23,737 bases of DNA from Verrucomicrobiota bacterium (GTDB lineage: Bacteria > Verrucomicrobiota > Verrucomicrobiia > Opitutales > Opitutaceae): contig JAEWKR010000067.1 in assembly GCA_023457715.1 (NCBI GenBank), positions 1 through 23,737 of the forward strand. The letters run 5' to 3'. Made by a program: the position numbers and the translations under genes. This document shows positions 13,870-21,397 of the stretch, in pieces. Each line of letters opens with the position of its first letter. Positions within the stretch are counted from its first letter, which is position 1. The notes beneath the pieces were generated by a model. It was not told the origin of the DNA. It worked only from the letters and a program-made list of their open reading frames with translations, and did not search any database.

Positions 13870-16668
13870 CTACATCTTCAGCCCCACCGGCAGCGTATCA
13901 CCCAGCGCGCGCGCCTCGTCCTCGGCTTCGAGCGCCACGACCTCCGTGACCATGCGCAGCCAGCGGTCCGGCGCCCTGGCCGCGCGCAAGGCCTCAACGG
14001 TCCGGACCCGCAGGTCCTCGTCGAGGTCGCGCGAGCGGTCGCCGGTCATCCGCGCCAGTTGCGTCACCGCGAAGGCCGCCCCGTCGGTGTGCCGCAGATC
14101 CCTGGCCAGGAGCAGTGCCAGCCATTCCGAGGCCTGTGCCACCTCGACCGTCTGATGACTGCTCCCGAAAATCGGCACGCGCGCGCCGAGCCGTCCGAGT
14201 GCCCATGCCCACGGGCCCGAACCCGGCTGATCCGGCTTGCGCAGTCGCTCGGCGATCCAGCGGCCGCACTGCGCCTTTTGTCCGGCGTCAACACGTTCCA
14301 GCGCCGCCGCCGTCCGCACCATCTCGTCGAACCCCTCCGGCTGGATACCCTTCACCCGGCCCGCATTCCTGGGCGCGCTCGGCGGAATCCGACGCGCGAG
14401 ATGCGGCTCCAGCAACCGCCAGATGGCCTGGTGCTGGTCCGGACCGAGGCCGCCCGCAATGCGACGCCACATGACCCAGAATTCATTCCACACGGACACT
14501 TCCCCATGGAAGTTCACGTTCTCGGCCAGCAGGGCAAAGGTCTGTTCGCAGCGCCACTCGTCGAGCGGGTAGCCGAAACCCGGGCGCAGCCCGTAGCCCA
14601 CGAACCGGTAGAACAGCCGTTCGTGCACCGCCGAACGGCGCCGGCGCTTCGCATTCGCAAACAGCGTCCCCCACAGTTCGCGCAACAGCGGCACACTCCA
14701 GCCTTCGCGCGGGCCGAGCGCCGCCTCCAGGCGCTCCCCGAACTGCTTCACCTCCCGCGGTTCGACCGTCCGCGTCGCCGGACCGAACACGCGGTCCACC
14801 TGCTCCCGCACCTGGGCATAACCGGCCGGCATCGACTCCGTCACGGTGGTGCCGGCACGCGCCACCGCTCCGCGGAGGTCGAATTCCAGCCGCCACTGCT
14901 CCGCCTCGACCTTCGACACGCACCATAACTCGAGCGTGCCCAGCTCCGTCAGCGCCGAGCGCAGATGCACGGGCACCAGGCCTTTCCTGGCGCCCGTCGC
15001 GCGGATGAGCGTGTGCAGCGGGGGGAGCGGCTTGAAGCTTTCGTCCACGGTGACAACCGCCCCGGGGGGGTCCACCCGATCCGCGGTGGTCGAAAACAGC
15101 GGGAACTGGACGGGCCGCTCCACCGTGAGCTGAAACTCCCGCTCCTTCATCTCCACCTCCCGGCCTTCCTCGTGGCCGCGCGGGATGACGCACACCGCCC
15201 GCGGGTTCTCTGTACCCGCGTCGCCAATACCGACATAAAGCGCCTGGGCGGCACCGCCGCCGATTCGCCGGCCCAGGCCGCGCCGGGCCAGGCCGTGCGC
15301 CGCCGCCCCGCGCGCGACCGCCAGGTCGAGCGAGTCGTGCTCGAGCAGGGCGATGCGCGGCTGGTCCGGCCACCAGCCCGACACGATATCCACCAGCCGG
15401 TTCGCCAGGCGCGGGGCATTGAAGACACCGCCGTTCAGCAGGATCGCATCCGGTCGCGGAAGGTCTGCCCTCGCAACCGGGACGCGCCCCTCCCCTTCTC
15501 CCTGGCGCAGCGCCGCAAACCCCGCCTCCGCATGCCGGCGGAGGAAGGCCCCCAGGTGCCGCGTGATCGCCGGGTCCGGCGCGTAGGGGAGCCCCAGCTC
15601 CTGCAGCGCCGTCCGGCTGGCCCGCCGCGGTTCGTCACCCGGGTCGCACGCAGGAAAAAACCCTTCCACAATCAGCTGCTCCACTTCCTCCCGCGTCAGC
15701 TCGGTCGACAGCGTCGCCCCCACCAGCCGGCTCCCGCTGCCCGCCAAAGCGATCGGGTGGCGCTCGGGCGCCGCCATCGCCAGCAACTGTTCCTTTGCCA
15801 CCCGCGCCGCCTGCACCAGTTGGGTCCATTGCTGCGCGTTGAGCTTGCGGCCACCGCTCGCGAGCCGCTCCTCAGCCCGGCGCGCGAGCGCCGCGTCCAT
15901 GTTGTCGCCCCCCAGGATGAGATGTTCGCCCACCGCGATGCGCTTGAGCACGACACCGTCCTCGCCCACCCCGCTCGCGATCAGCGTGAAGTCCGTGGTC
16001 CCGCCGCCGACATCGACCACCAGCGTGAGCCGCACCCCCGCCAGCGCCTCCGCCAGATCGGCCCGGTGCCGCGACGTGAAGTCATAAAACGCAGCCTGCG
16101 GCTCCTCGACCAGCGTGAACCGGCCGATCCCCGCCTCGCGCGCCGCGGTGACGGTCAGCGCGCGCGCGACCTCGTCGAACGACGCCGGCACCGTGATCAC
16201 GACGTCCTGCGCCGCCAGCGGCTGGCCGGGATGCGCCGCGTCCCACGCGGCCCGCACATGCGCCAGCAGGGCGGTGGACGCCGCCGTGGGTGAAAGCTTC
16301 GTCACATCCGCGGGCGCGCCCCAGGGCAGGATCGGCGCGGTGCGGTCCACGCCGGGATGACAGAGCCAGCTCTTCGCGGAGGACACGAGCCGCGCCGGAA
16401 CGCGCGAACCCTGCCAGCGCGCGAACTCGCCGACGATCCAGTCTGGGGAATCGCCCCACGGCAGCCGCGCCGCGCCGGCCGGTATCTCTCCGGATGCCGG
16501 CAGGTACAACGCCGACGGCAACAAGGGCTGTGCCCCCGCCTGCCCCGGCCGCTGCAGCTGCACCACGGGGAAATCCGTCACCGTCGCGCCCGCCGCGTCG
16601 AGCGGCGCGAACGCCACGGCACAGTTGCTCGTGCCCAGATCGATCCCGACGATGAAATCAGCAGCCAT
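13870..16668 (-). CDS. Long divergent Hsp70 with C-terminal DUF3731-like half
   Basis: 932 residues from ATG 16668; the frame extends upstream but the Hsp70 fold begins right at this Met (FIVGIDLGTSNCAVAF). Actin-like ATPase motifs are intact: phosphate 1 (GIDLGTSN, 8-15), Lys99 in SAKSWL at the place of DnaK Lys70, phosphate 2 (VDVGGGTTDF, 218-227), GGDNMD (253-258) and the adenosine motif LLNGGVFNAPR. After a short beta region (about 500-630) there is no DnaK lid or EEVD-type tail; instead about 300 residues of helical, Trp/Arg-rich sequence (LFYRFVGYGLRPGFGYPLDEW, NEFWVMWRRIAGGLG) that I assign to DUF3731 from memory. It is last in a minus-strand set after the short Hsp70 and the DUF2760 protein. 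Client and co-chaperone are unknown; no DnaJ or GrpE gene is adjacent. Confidence 0.88.
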   Translation of the reverse strand: MAADFIVGIDLGTSNCAVAFAPLDAAGATVTDFPVVQLQRPGQAGAQPLLPSALYLPASGEIPAGAARLPWGDSPDWIVGEFARWQGSRVPARLVSSAKSWLCHPGVDRTAPILPWGAPADVTKLSPTAASTALLAHVRAAWDAAHPGQPLAAQDVVITVPASFDEVARALTVTAAREAGIGRFTLVEEPQAAFYDFTSRHRADLAEALAGVRLTLVVDVGGGTTDFTLIASGVGEDGVVLKRIAVGEHLILGGDNMDAALARRAEERLASGGRKLNAQQWTQLVQAARVAKEQLLAMAAPERHPIALAGSGSRLVGATLSTELTREEVEQLIVEGFFPACDPGDEPRRASRTALQELGLPYAPDPAITRHLGAFLRRHAEAGFAALRQGEGEGRVPVARADLPRPDAILLNGGVFNAPRLANRLVDIVSGWWPDQPRIALLEHDSLDLAVARGAAAHGLARRGLGRRIGGGAAQALYVGIGDAGTENPRAVCVIPRGHEEGREVEMKEREFQLTVERPVQFPLFSTTADRVDPPGAVVTVDESFKPLPPLHTLIRATGARKGLVPVHLRSALTELGTLELWCVSKVEAEQWRLEFDLRGAVARAGTTVTESMPAGYAQVREQVDRVFGPATRTVEPREVKQFGERLEAALGPREGWSVPLLRELWGTLFANAKRRRRSAVHERLFYRFVGYGLRPGFGYPLDEWRCEQTFALLAENVNFHGEVSVWNEFWVMWRRIAGGLGPDQHQAIWRLLEPHLARRIPPSAPRNAGRVKGIQPEGFDEMVRTAAALERVDAGQKAQCGRWIAERLRKPDQPGSGPWAWALGRLGARVPIFGSSHQTVEVAQASEWLALLLARDLRHTDGAAFAVTQLARMTGDRSRDLDEDLRVRTVEALRAARAPDRWLRMVTEVVALEAEDEARALGDTLPVGLKM

Positions 16669-16854
16669 GGCGTAATCGCGCCGCTCCCCACCCTTCGCCA
16701 CCGAGGACACGGAGCTCTGACCCAGCGGACACAGCGTGCGATCCATCCGGATACCTGGTCCGACCACGCTCCGGCCCGATCCCTCGCGACGCACGCCTCC
16801 CGCCCGGCTCTGTGTCCGAACGCGGTGAACTCTGGGGCGGGATCGAACGCATCC
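16669..16854. other. Gap between the two Hsp70 genes
   Basis: About 186 bases with no gene. It contains CCACCGAGGACACGGAG and the nearly complementary word CTCTGTGTCC further on, similar in style to the ACAGATGAACACAGATG word at the right end of the window, so probably dispersed intergenic repeat remnants. No terminator or clear promoter is visible, and co-transcription of both Hsp70 genes remains likely. Confidence 0.4.
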
Positions 16855-18699
16855 TCATTCCTTCATCCGGACGTTGAGCTCGAGTTTCCATTTCCCGGAC
16901 CCGCCTTTTTCGACGCAGCGCAGCTCCAGGGTGCCGATCTCCGTCACCGCCGCCTGCAGGTTCACCGGGACCAGGCGTCCGTCGTTGCCCGCCTGGGCCG
17001 GGAGTGTCGATTCGATCGGCGCCAGCTCCTCGAATTCCTCACTGCCGGCCGGATTGTCGAGCATCAGCCCCACGGTGTCGTCGCGCCGCACGGAACTGGA
17101 GAAGAAGCGGAACCGGGCCGGCTCCCCGACCACGAGCCCGAACTCCTGCGGTGGGACGTCAGCCGCCGTGCCTTCCTCCATGCCAAAAGGCGCCACGCAA
17201 AGCGCCCGCACCGGCGGCTCCATCCCCGGCACCGCGGGCATGGCCGATTCCACCCCGACATAGTAGGAACGCGCGGTGCCGCCGCGAATTCGCAGGCCGT
17301 GACCGTGCCGGGCCCAGCCATAGTACGCCGCGCCTCGTGCCACGGCGAGGTCGAGTTCGGCGCCGCTCAACTCCTTCAGCGCAGCCCCACCGTCCGCCGC
17401 GAGCCAGCCGTTCAGCACGTCGAGCACGCGCTGTTTGAGCACGGCCGATTTGAACACGCCCCCATTGAAGAGCACCGCCGTGGGATGGACAAACGTCTTC
17501 CCCGCCACGACGACCGGGCGGTCATGCGCGGTCGCCAGCGCCTTGGCCTGGCGGGTCAGGAAGGCGGCGAGATGGCGCGTGACGGCGGCATCCTGCGCAT
17601 AGGGCAATGCCATTTGCGCCAGCCCGGACGCGCGGGCGGTTTTCGGCCGTTCGCTCACCGGCACGTTCGGGAAGAAGCCGTCGGTCAGCACCCGGGCAAG
17701 CTCCTCCCGCGTCAGCTCCGTCTTGATCGTCCCGCCGATCAAGGACGACCCGCGGCCCGGCACCACCAGGGCCGCGCGCGCCGCGGAGGGATCGGCGAAA
17801 AGGAACTCCTTCGCCTGGCGACAGGCGTAGGTCAGCGCATTGAACTGCCAGGCATCGAGCTTCCGGCCATCAGCCGCGAGCCGCTGGTTGACCGTGTACG
17901 CGAGCGCCAGGTCCATGTTGTCGCCGCCGAGCAGAATGTGGTCGCCCACCGCCACGCGCGTCAGTTCGACCTCGCCGTTCTTTTCCGTCACGGCGATCAA
18001 CGAAAAGTCGCTCGTGCCGCCGCCGACGTCGACCACGAGGATGACATCGCCCGGCCGCACCTGCTTGCGAAAGCCTTCTCCCATCTGCTCGATCCACGCG
18101 TAAAAGGCGGCCTGCGGCTCCTCCAGCAGGGTCACCTGCCCCAGACCCGCCTGCTGCGCTGCGGCGAGGGTCAGGTCGCGCGCGGCCGCATCGAACGAGG
18201 CCGGCACCGTGAGCACCACGTCCTGCCGGTCCAGCGGCGCGTCGGGAAACTGCGCATCCCATGCCGAGCGCAGGTGCGAAAGATAGCGGCGCGAGGCTTC
18301 AACGGGAGACACCCGCGTCACGTCCGCCGGCGCCTGCCACGGCAGGATGGCGTTTTGCCGGTCCACGCCGGCGTGCGAGAGCCAGCTCTTGGCGGACGCC
18401 ACCAGCCGGGCGGGTACCTTGGCACCGTGAACGCGGGCAAATTCGCCGACGAAGCCATCGTCCGCCGGGGTCTTCCCCGACCACGAGAGCGCCAGTGCGC
18501 CGGCGGGAAACTCCTGCGCCTGCGGCAGGTACAGGAACGAGGGCAGCAGCGGCTTGTTCTCCACCACCCCCGGAGCCGTCACCTGCGGCACGGCCAGCAT
18601 GGTCTGCTCCGCGCCGCGGGCAGCCGACCGCGACAATTCGAAATACGACACGGCGGAGTTCGTCGTGCCCAGGTCGATGCCAATGGAAAAGCGGGACAT
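16855..18699 (-). CDS. Short divergent Hsp70 family protein
   Basis: 614 residues from ATG 18699, where the Hsp70 fold begins (MSRFSIGIDLGTTNSAV); upstream codons are non-coding in style. ATPase motifs: GIDLGTTNS (7-15), Lys104 in SAKSWL, VDVGGGTSD (223-231), LLGGDNMD (256-263) and NGGVFKSAV. After the ATPase there is only about 100-130 residues of beta-type sequence (FGLVVGEPARFRFFSSS; VTEIGTLELRCVEKGG), so the helical lid of DnaK is missing. It shares with the next gene a distinctive block (SAKSWLxHxGVDRxxxLPWxAPADVTxxSP), so the two are paralogues from a duplication, the other having gained a long C-terminal half. No Shine-Dalgarno word precedes the ATG (CAACCCTCTTTC). Probably an ATP-dependent chaperone acting with its neighbours. 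Confidence 0.88.
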   Translation of the reverse strand: MSRFSIGIDLGTTNSAVSYFELSRSAARGAEQTMLAVPQVTAPGVVENKPLLPSFLYLPQAQEFPAGALALSWSGKTPADDGFVGEFARVHGAKVPARLVASAKSWLSHAGVDRQNAILPWQAPADVTRVSPVEASRRYLSHLRSAWDAQFPDAPLDRQDVVLTVPASFDAAARDLTLAAAQQAGLGQVTLLEEPQAAFYAWIEQMGEGFRKQVRPGDVILVVDVGGGTSDFSLIAVTEKNGEVELTRVAVGDHILLGGDNMDLALAYTVNQRLAADGRKLDAWQFNALTYACRQAKEFLFADPSAARAALVVPGRGSSLIGGTIKTELTREELARVLTDGFFPNVPVSERPKTARASGLAQMALPYAQDAAVTRHLAAFLTRQAKALATAHDRPVVVAGKTFVHPTAVLFNGGVFKSAVLKQRVLDVLNGWLAADGGAALKELSGAELDLAVARGAAYYGWARHGHGLRIRGGTARSYYVGVESAMPAVPGMEPPVRALCVAPFGMEEGTAADVPPQEFGLVVGEPARFRFFSSSVRRDDTVGLMLDNPAGSEEFEELAPIESTLPAQAGNDGRLVPVNLQAAVTEIGTLELRCVEKGGSGKWKLELNVRMKE

Positions 18700-18701
18700 G
18701 A

Positions 18702-18863
18702 AAGAGGGTTGAGAGTTCAGAGGTGAGAGTTGCGAGCGGGAGAGCGATGCGTCGACCCGTTCGCGCCGTTTTGACCTGCGCACCGGGAGCTGAGCGCTGA
18801 TCGTTGAGCACTGAAAGCTTGCGGCCTTCCGCCACTCTCAACGCTCAACCCTCAACGCTCAAC
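18702..18863. repeat. Inverted GTTGAG/CTCAAC repeat arrays between DUF2760 and Hsp70 genes
   Basis: GGGTTGAGAGTTCAGAGG at the left (from 18705) and ACTCTCAACGCTCAACCCTC with further CTCAAC words at the right (18834-18863) are complementary in pattern, with period about seven bases in the right arm. They fill the 173 bases between two genes of the same strand and could fold into a long-range imperfect hairpin. Function unknown; probably dispersed intergenic repeats. Confidence 0.5.
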
Positions 18864-18872
18864 CCGCCCGCC

Positions 18873-19379
18873 TCACAGCTCCACCTCGGCCGGAGCGAGG
18901 ACGCGCGGGTCGAGTGTGGGCACGGCGGGGAGCCGCACGGAGGTCGCCAGCCAGCCATGATGCTTCACCGTGCCGCGATAGGGCGGCTGACCCGCCACGT
19001 TGCCCGTCAGCCGGATCTGCTCGGCGTTGAAGCCCGCCGGCACCGTGATGCTGTCGCCTTCGGTCTCTTTCACGACCGGCGCGAGCGTGAGGTACTGTTG
19101 CACCACCTTGCGGGCGCCGGCATGGACGACCCGCGCCGCCGCGCCGATTTCTCCGTCGGAGAACGCGGTCACATCCTCCTGGAGAAAATCGATCAGCCGG
19201 CCCTCCCGTTGCAGGAGCGCGAGCACCGCGAGCGCGGCGGCGTGCGTCTGCTCGGGCGGCGGCTCCTCGGCGATGGCCGGCGCCGTCTCCAAAGTGGCGA
19301 CCTTCCCGGCAAGCGCGGCATTTCCCAGCACGCGAAAAGCGAGACCCAGGCGGGCGAAAAACGAGGGCGTCGTTGGCAT
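18873..19379 (-). CDS. DUF2760 family protein
   Basis: 168 residues from the ATG at 19379 (MPTTPSFFARLGLAFRVL). The frame runs up to 19589 but that part covers a REP-like palindrome and is not gene-like. The N-terminus is hydrophobic/amphipathic (FFARLGLAFRVLGNAALAGKVA) without a cleavage site, followed by a helical stretch with QTHAAALAVLALLQREGRLIDFLQEDVTAFSDGEIGAAARVVHAG and a beta-rich end (GTVKHHGWLATSVRLPAVP). The RLIDFLQED block and the closing HHGW motif are what I recall for DUF2760. Proteins of this family stand beside the same two Hsp70 types in various bacteria, as here, which suggests a cofactor or client of this chaperone system; the precise role is unknown. Confidence 0.78.
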   Translation of the reverse strand: MPTTPSFFARLGLAFRVLGNAALAGKVATLETAPAIAEEPPPEQTHAAALAVLALLQREGRLIDFLQEDVTAFSDGEIGAAARVVHAGARKVVQQYLTLAPVVKETEGDSITVPAGFNAEQIRLTGNVAGQPPYRGTVKHHGWLATSVRLPAVPTLDPRVLAPAEVEL

Positions 19380-19510
19380 AGAAGGGTTAAGCGCAGCAAC
19401 CTTGGCCGCGCACTTCAAGGCCTCAGCATACCCATTTTCGAATCGGAATTTTCCCGCCAGTCCGCCCGCCCAGGTGCCACGAGCGCCAGCGGTGGTGACG
19501 GGGGTCGGGT

Positions 19511-19610
19511 ACGCAGTGCCGCCTTCAGGCGGAATCCGCTGAACTCGAAACGTCGCCCTCTCGCCATGGCGCGCGAACTGCGGCCGCAAACCTTCCGCCT
19601 GAAGGCGGGA
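19511..19610. repeat. Inverted pair of a second REP-like palindrome
   Basis: CCGCCTTCAGGCGG at 19519-19532, followed by AATCC, and CCGCCTGAAGGCGG at 19595-19608, followed by GACTACC, are palindromes in opposite orientation with 62 bases between them. Read on the minus strand the second begins TAGTCCCGCC. They resemble the GCCGGCTTCAGCCGG element in length and in the central TTCA but differ in stem sequence, so they form a second family. They lie in the 245-base gap between dnaX and the DUF2760 gene, where I see no gene. Confidence 0.7.
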
Positions 19611-19624
19611 CTACCTACTCCATC

Positions 19625-21267
19625 TCATCGATCCTTCAACGACCGCTTCGGAAACTTCTTCACGGTCGTCCATCGCGCGCGGAACAGATCCTCCAGCGCG
19701 TCTTTCACCTCGGCGGGGATTTTGGCGACCAGGTCGTCGAGGGGCGGGAGTTGCTTCGGCGCCGGCTCTTCGATCTCGGACGCACGCTTCGGGGTGACCG
19801 TCTCGCCGCGCTCCTTCGCTCCGGCCAGAAACTCCGCCTCCGCCGCCTCATCGATCACCGGCGGCGGCTGGTCTTCGATGCGGGGGGGCACCGCCACCAC
19901 GGCCTCTTCCTCCGGCTCGCTGCCGCGCTCGGCCACGGCGCCCACCTGCTTGATCGCGGAGGATTGCTCATGGGGGCTGACCGGAGCCGGCTGAGGCTCC
20001 ACTGTCCTCGCGCGCACGGCGGGACCGCCGGGCGGCGGCAGGCGCGGGGCCCGCACAGGTGCAGGAACCACCTGAGCCGCGGCGGCAAGCCGCGACTCCA
20101 GTGCCTCAATCAGCCCTTTTTTTTTTCGGACTCGGACACGGCTCCCGGAGCCTCTTCGGCCAGCGCGGCCAATTCCTTGATCAGGCTGTCGATCGCCCGC
20201 GCCCGACTCGCCTCGACGGCTTTCAAGAGCGTCACCTCGAAATTGATCTTTTCCGCGAGTCCGAGCTTTACCTGACCCTCGCCCTCCCGCAGGGCGTCGA
20301 GCATCCGGGTCAGCTGCTCGGTCGTCATCACCACGCAACCCAGCTGGTCGGTCTTCCCGCCCTTGGCGATCGCGTCGAGGACCGCAGTCCGGATCAACGC
20401 CTGGAGGTCCACCAGCAGCCGGACGAGATCCCGCCCCGCCGCATCACACTCATCGACCACCGCGATGATCTTCTGGTGATCCGCGGAAGCCAGCGCACAG
20501 GCGAGTTCGTTGATCTTTTCCGCCGAGACCAGCCCGTAGACGTCGAGGACGTCGGGCTCCGTGATCTCCGCGCCGCAGAACGAGATCATCTGGTCGAAAA
20601 TCGACTGCGCATCGCGCATGCCGCCGTCGGCCAGCCGGGCGATGCACGCGAGTGCGGGCTCCGACACCTTGATCTTCTCATCAGCCGCGATTTTCTTCAG
20701 CCGCTCAATGATCAGGGGATCCGGGATCGGCTTGAGATCGAAACGCTGACAGCGCGACACGATCGTCGGCAGGACTTTCTGCGGGTCCGTCGTCGCGAAT
20801 ACGAATTTCACGTGCGCCGGCGGCTCTTCGAGGGTCTTCAGCAGCGCGTTGAACGCCGCCGCCGACAGCATGTGCACCTCGTCGATGATGTAGATCTTGA
20901 ACTTCCCCTGCGCGGGCGCGTAGCGCACGGTTTCGCGCAGGTCGCGCACCTGATCGACGCCGTTGTTCGAGGCGCCGTCGATCTCGATCACGTCCAGGTG
21001 AGAGCCTTCCGCAATCGCCTGGCACGCCGGGTCGTTGACATCGAAATCCGCCTTCGGGCCTCCCGTGCAGTTCAGCGCCTTGGCGAAGATCCGCGCGGTC
21101 GAGGTCTTCCCGGTTCCACGCGGGCCGACGAAGAGATATGCATGGGCAATCCGCCCGCGACTGATGGCATTTTTCAGCGTCCGCACCACATGGTCCTGCC
21201 CCACCACGTCATCAAACGTCTGAGGCCGCCACTTCCGCGCGATAACTTGGTAACCGGTCGTTGCCAC
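19625..21267 (-). CDS. dnaX: DNA polymerase III subunit tau/gamma, joined across a -1 frameshift at an A10 run
   Basis: GTG start at 21267 (GTGGCAACGACC), preceded by GGGA. The zero frame gives a 385-residue gamma-like protein ending EKKKG-stop at 20110; a -1 shift in the run of ten A residues (20126-20117 on the minus strand, ending AAAAAAG) would continue for 163 residues to a stop at 19625, about 547 in all. The clamp-loader ATPase is complete: Walker A GPRGTGKTS (48-56), DEVH (129-132), SRC sensor-1 region and domain III. The zinc module has only Cys67 and Cys82; the middle pair found in most DnaX is missing. The -1 part is Pro-rich and ends with a charged, helical segment (DLVAKIPAEVKDALEDLFRARW), consistent with a tau tail. 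Either recoding makes both forms, or a homopolymer error split one frame. Confidence 0.9.
20082..20152 (-). promoter_or_regulatory. dnaX: Recoding signal of dnaX: slip run with flanking hairpins
   Basis: Reading the minus strand: GGCTCCGGGAGCC (20152-20140), a six-base-pair hairpin that also carries a GGGAG Shine-Dalgarno-like word; then 13 bases; then A10 followed by GGG (20126-20114), which contains the heptamer A AAA AAG used by E. coli dnaX; then, after about 20 bases, GCGGC-TT-GCCGC (20093-20082). An A run this long is prone to transcriptional slippage as in Thermus dnaX; one added A restores the long frame, one removed A leads to a stop within a few codons. Confidence 0.65.
20110..21267 (-). 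CDS. dnaX: Gamma-like zero-frame product of dnaX
   Basis: Zero-frame reading of the same gene, 385 residues, ending GAA AAA AAA AAG GGC TGA. It keeps the three clamp-loader domains (ATPase, lid and collar) and lacks the tail that in tau binds DnaB and the polymerase alpha subunit. The stop follows the slip run by one codon, as at a gamma end, but in E. coli the order is the reverse: tau is the zero-frame product and gamma needs the shift. Confidence 0.75.
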   Translation of the reverse strand: MATTGYQVIARKWRPQTFDDVVGQDHVVRTLKNAISRGRIAHAYLFVGPRGTGKTSTARIFAKALNCTGGPKADFDVNDPACQAIAEGSHLDVIEIDGASNNGVDQVRDLRETVRYAPAQGKFKIYIIDEVHMLSAAAFNALLKTLEEPPAHVKFVFATTDPQKVLPTIVSRCQRFDLKPIPDPLIIERLKKIAADEKIKVSEPALACIARLADGGMRDAQSIFDQMISFCGAEITEPDVLDVYGLVSAEKINELACALASADHQKIIAVVDECDAAGRDLVRLLVDLQALIRTAVLDAIAKGGKTDQLGCVVMTTEQLTRMLDALREGEGQVKLGLAEKINFEVTLLKAVEASRARAIDSLIKELAALAEEAPGAVSESEKKKG

Positions 21268-21320
21268 GAGTCCCGTAAGCCCAAATCCGAATCGCCAAAG
21301 CGCAAATCAAAAGTCGTACC

Positions 21321-21397
<77 letters not shown>

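Noticed and set aside
16357..18726. 789-residue plus-strand open frame across the two Hsp70 genes
   Set aside because: His/Arg/Gln-rich shadow that runs across two genes and their gap; Hsp70 motifs are on the minus strand.
19625..20116. dnaX treated as a simple pseudogene
   Set aside because: The break is exactly at an A10 slip run known from dnaX recoding, and both frames keep gene character; a sequencing error remains possible and is stated in the finding.
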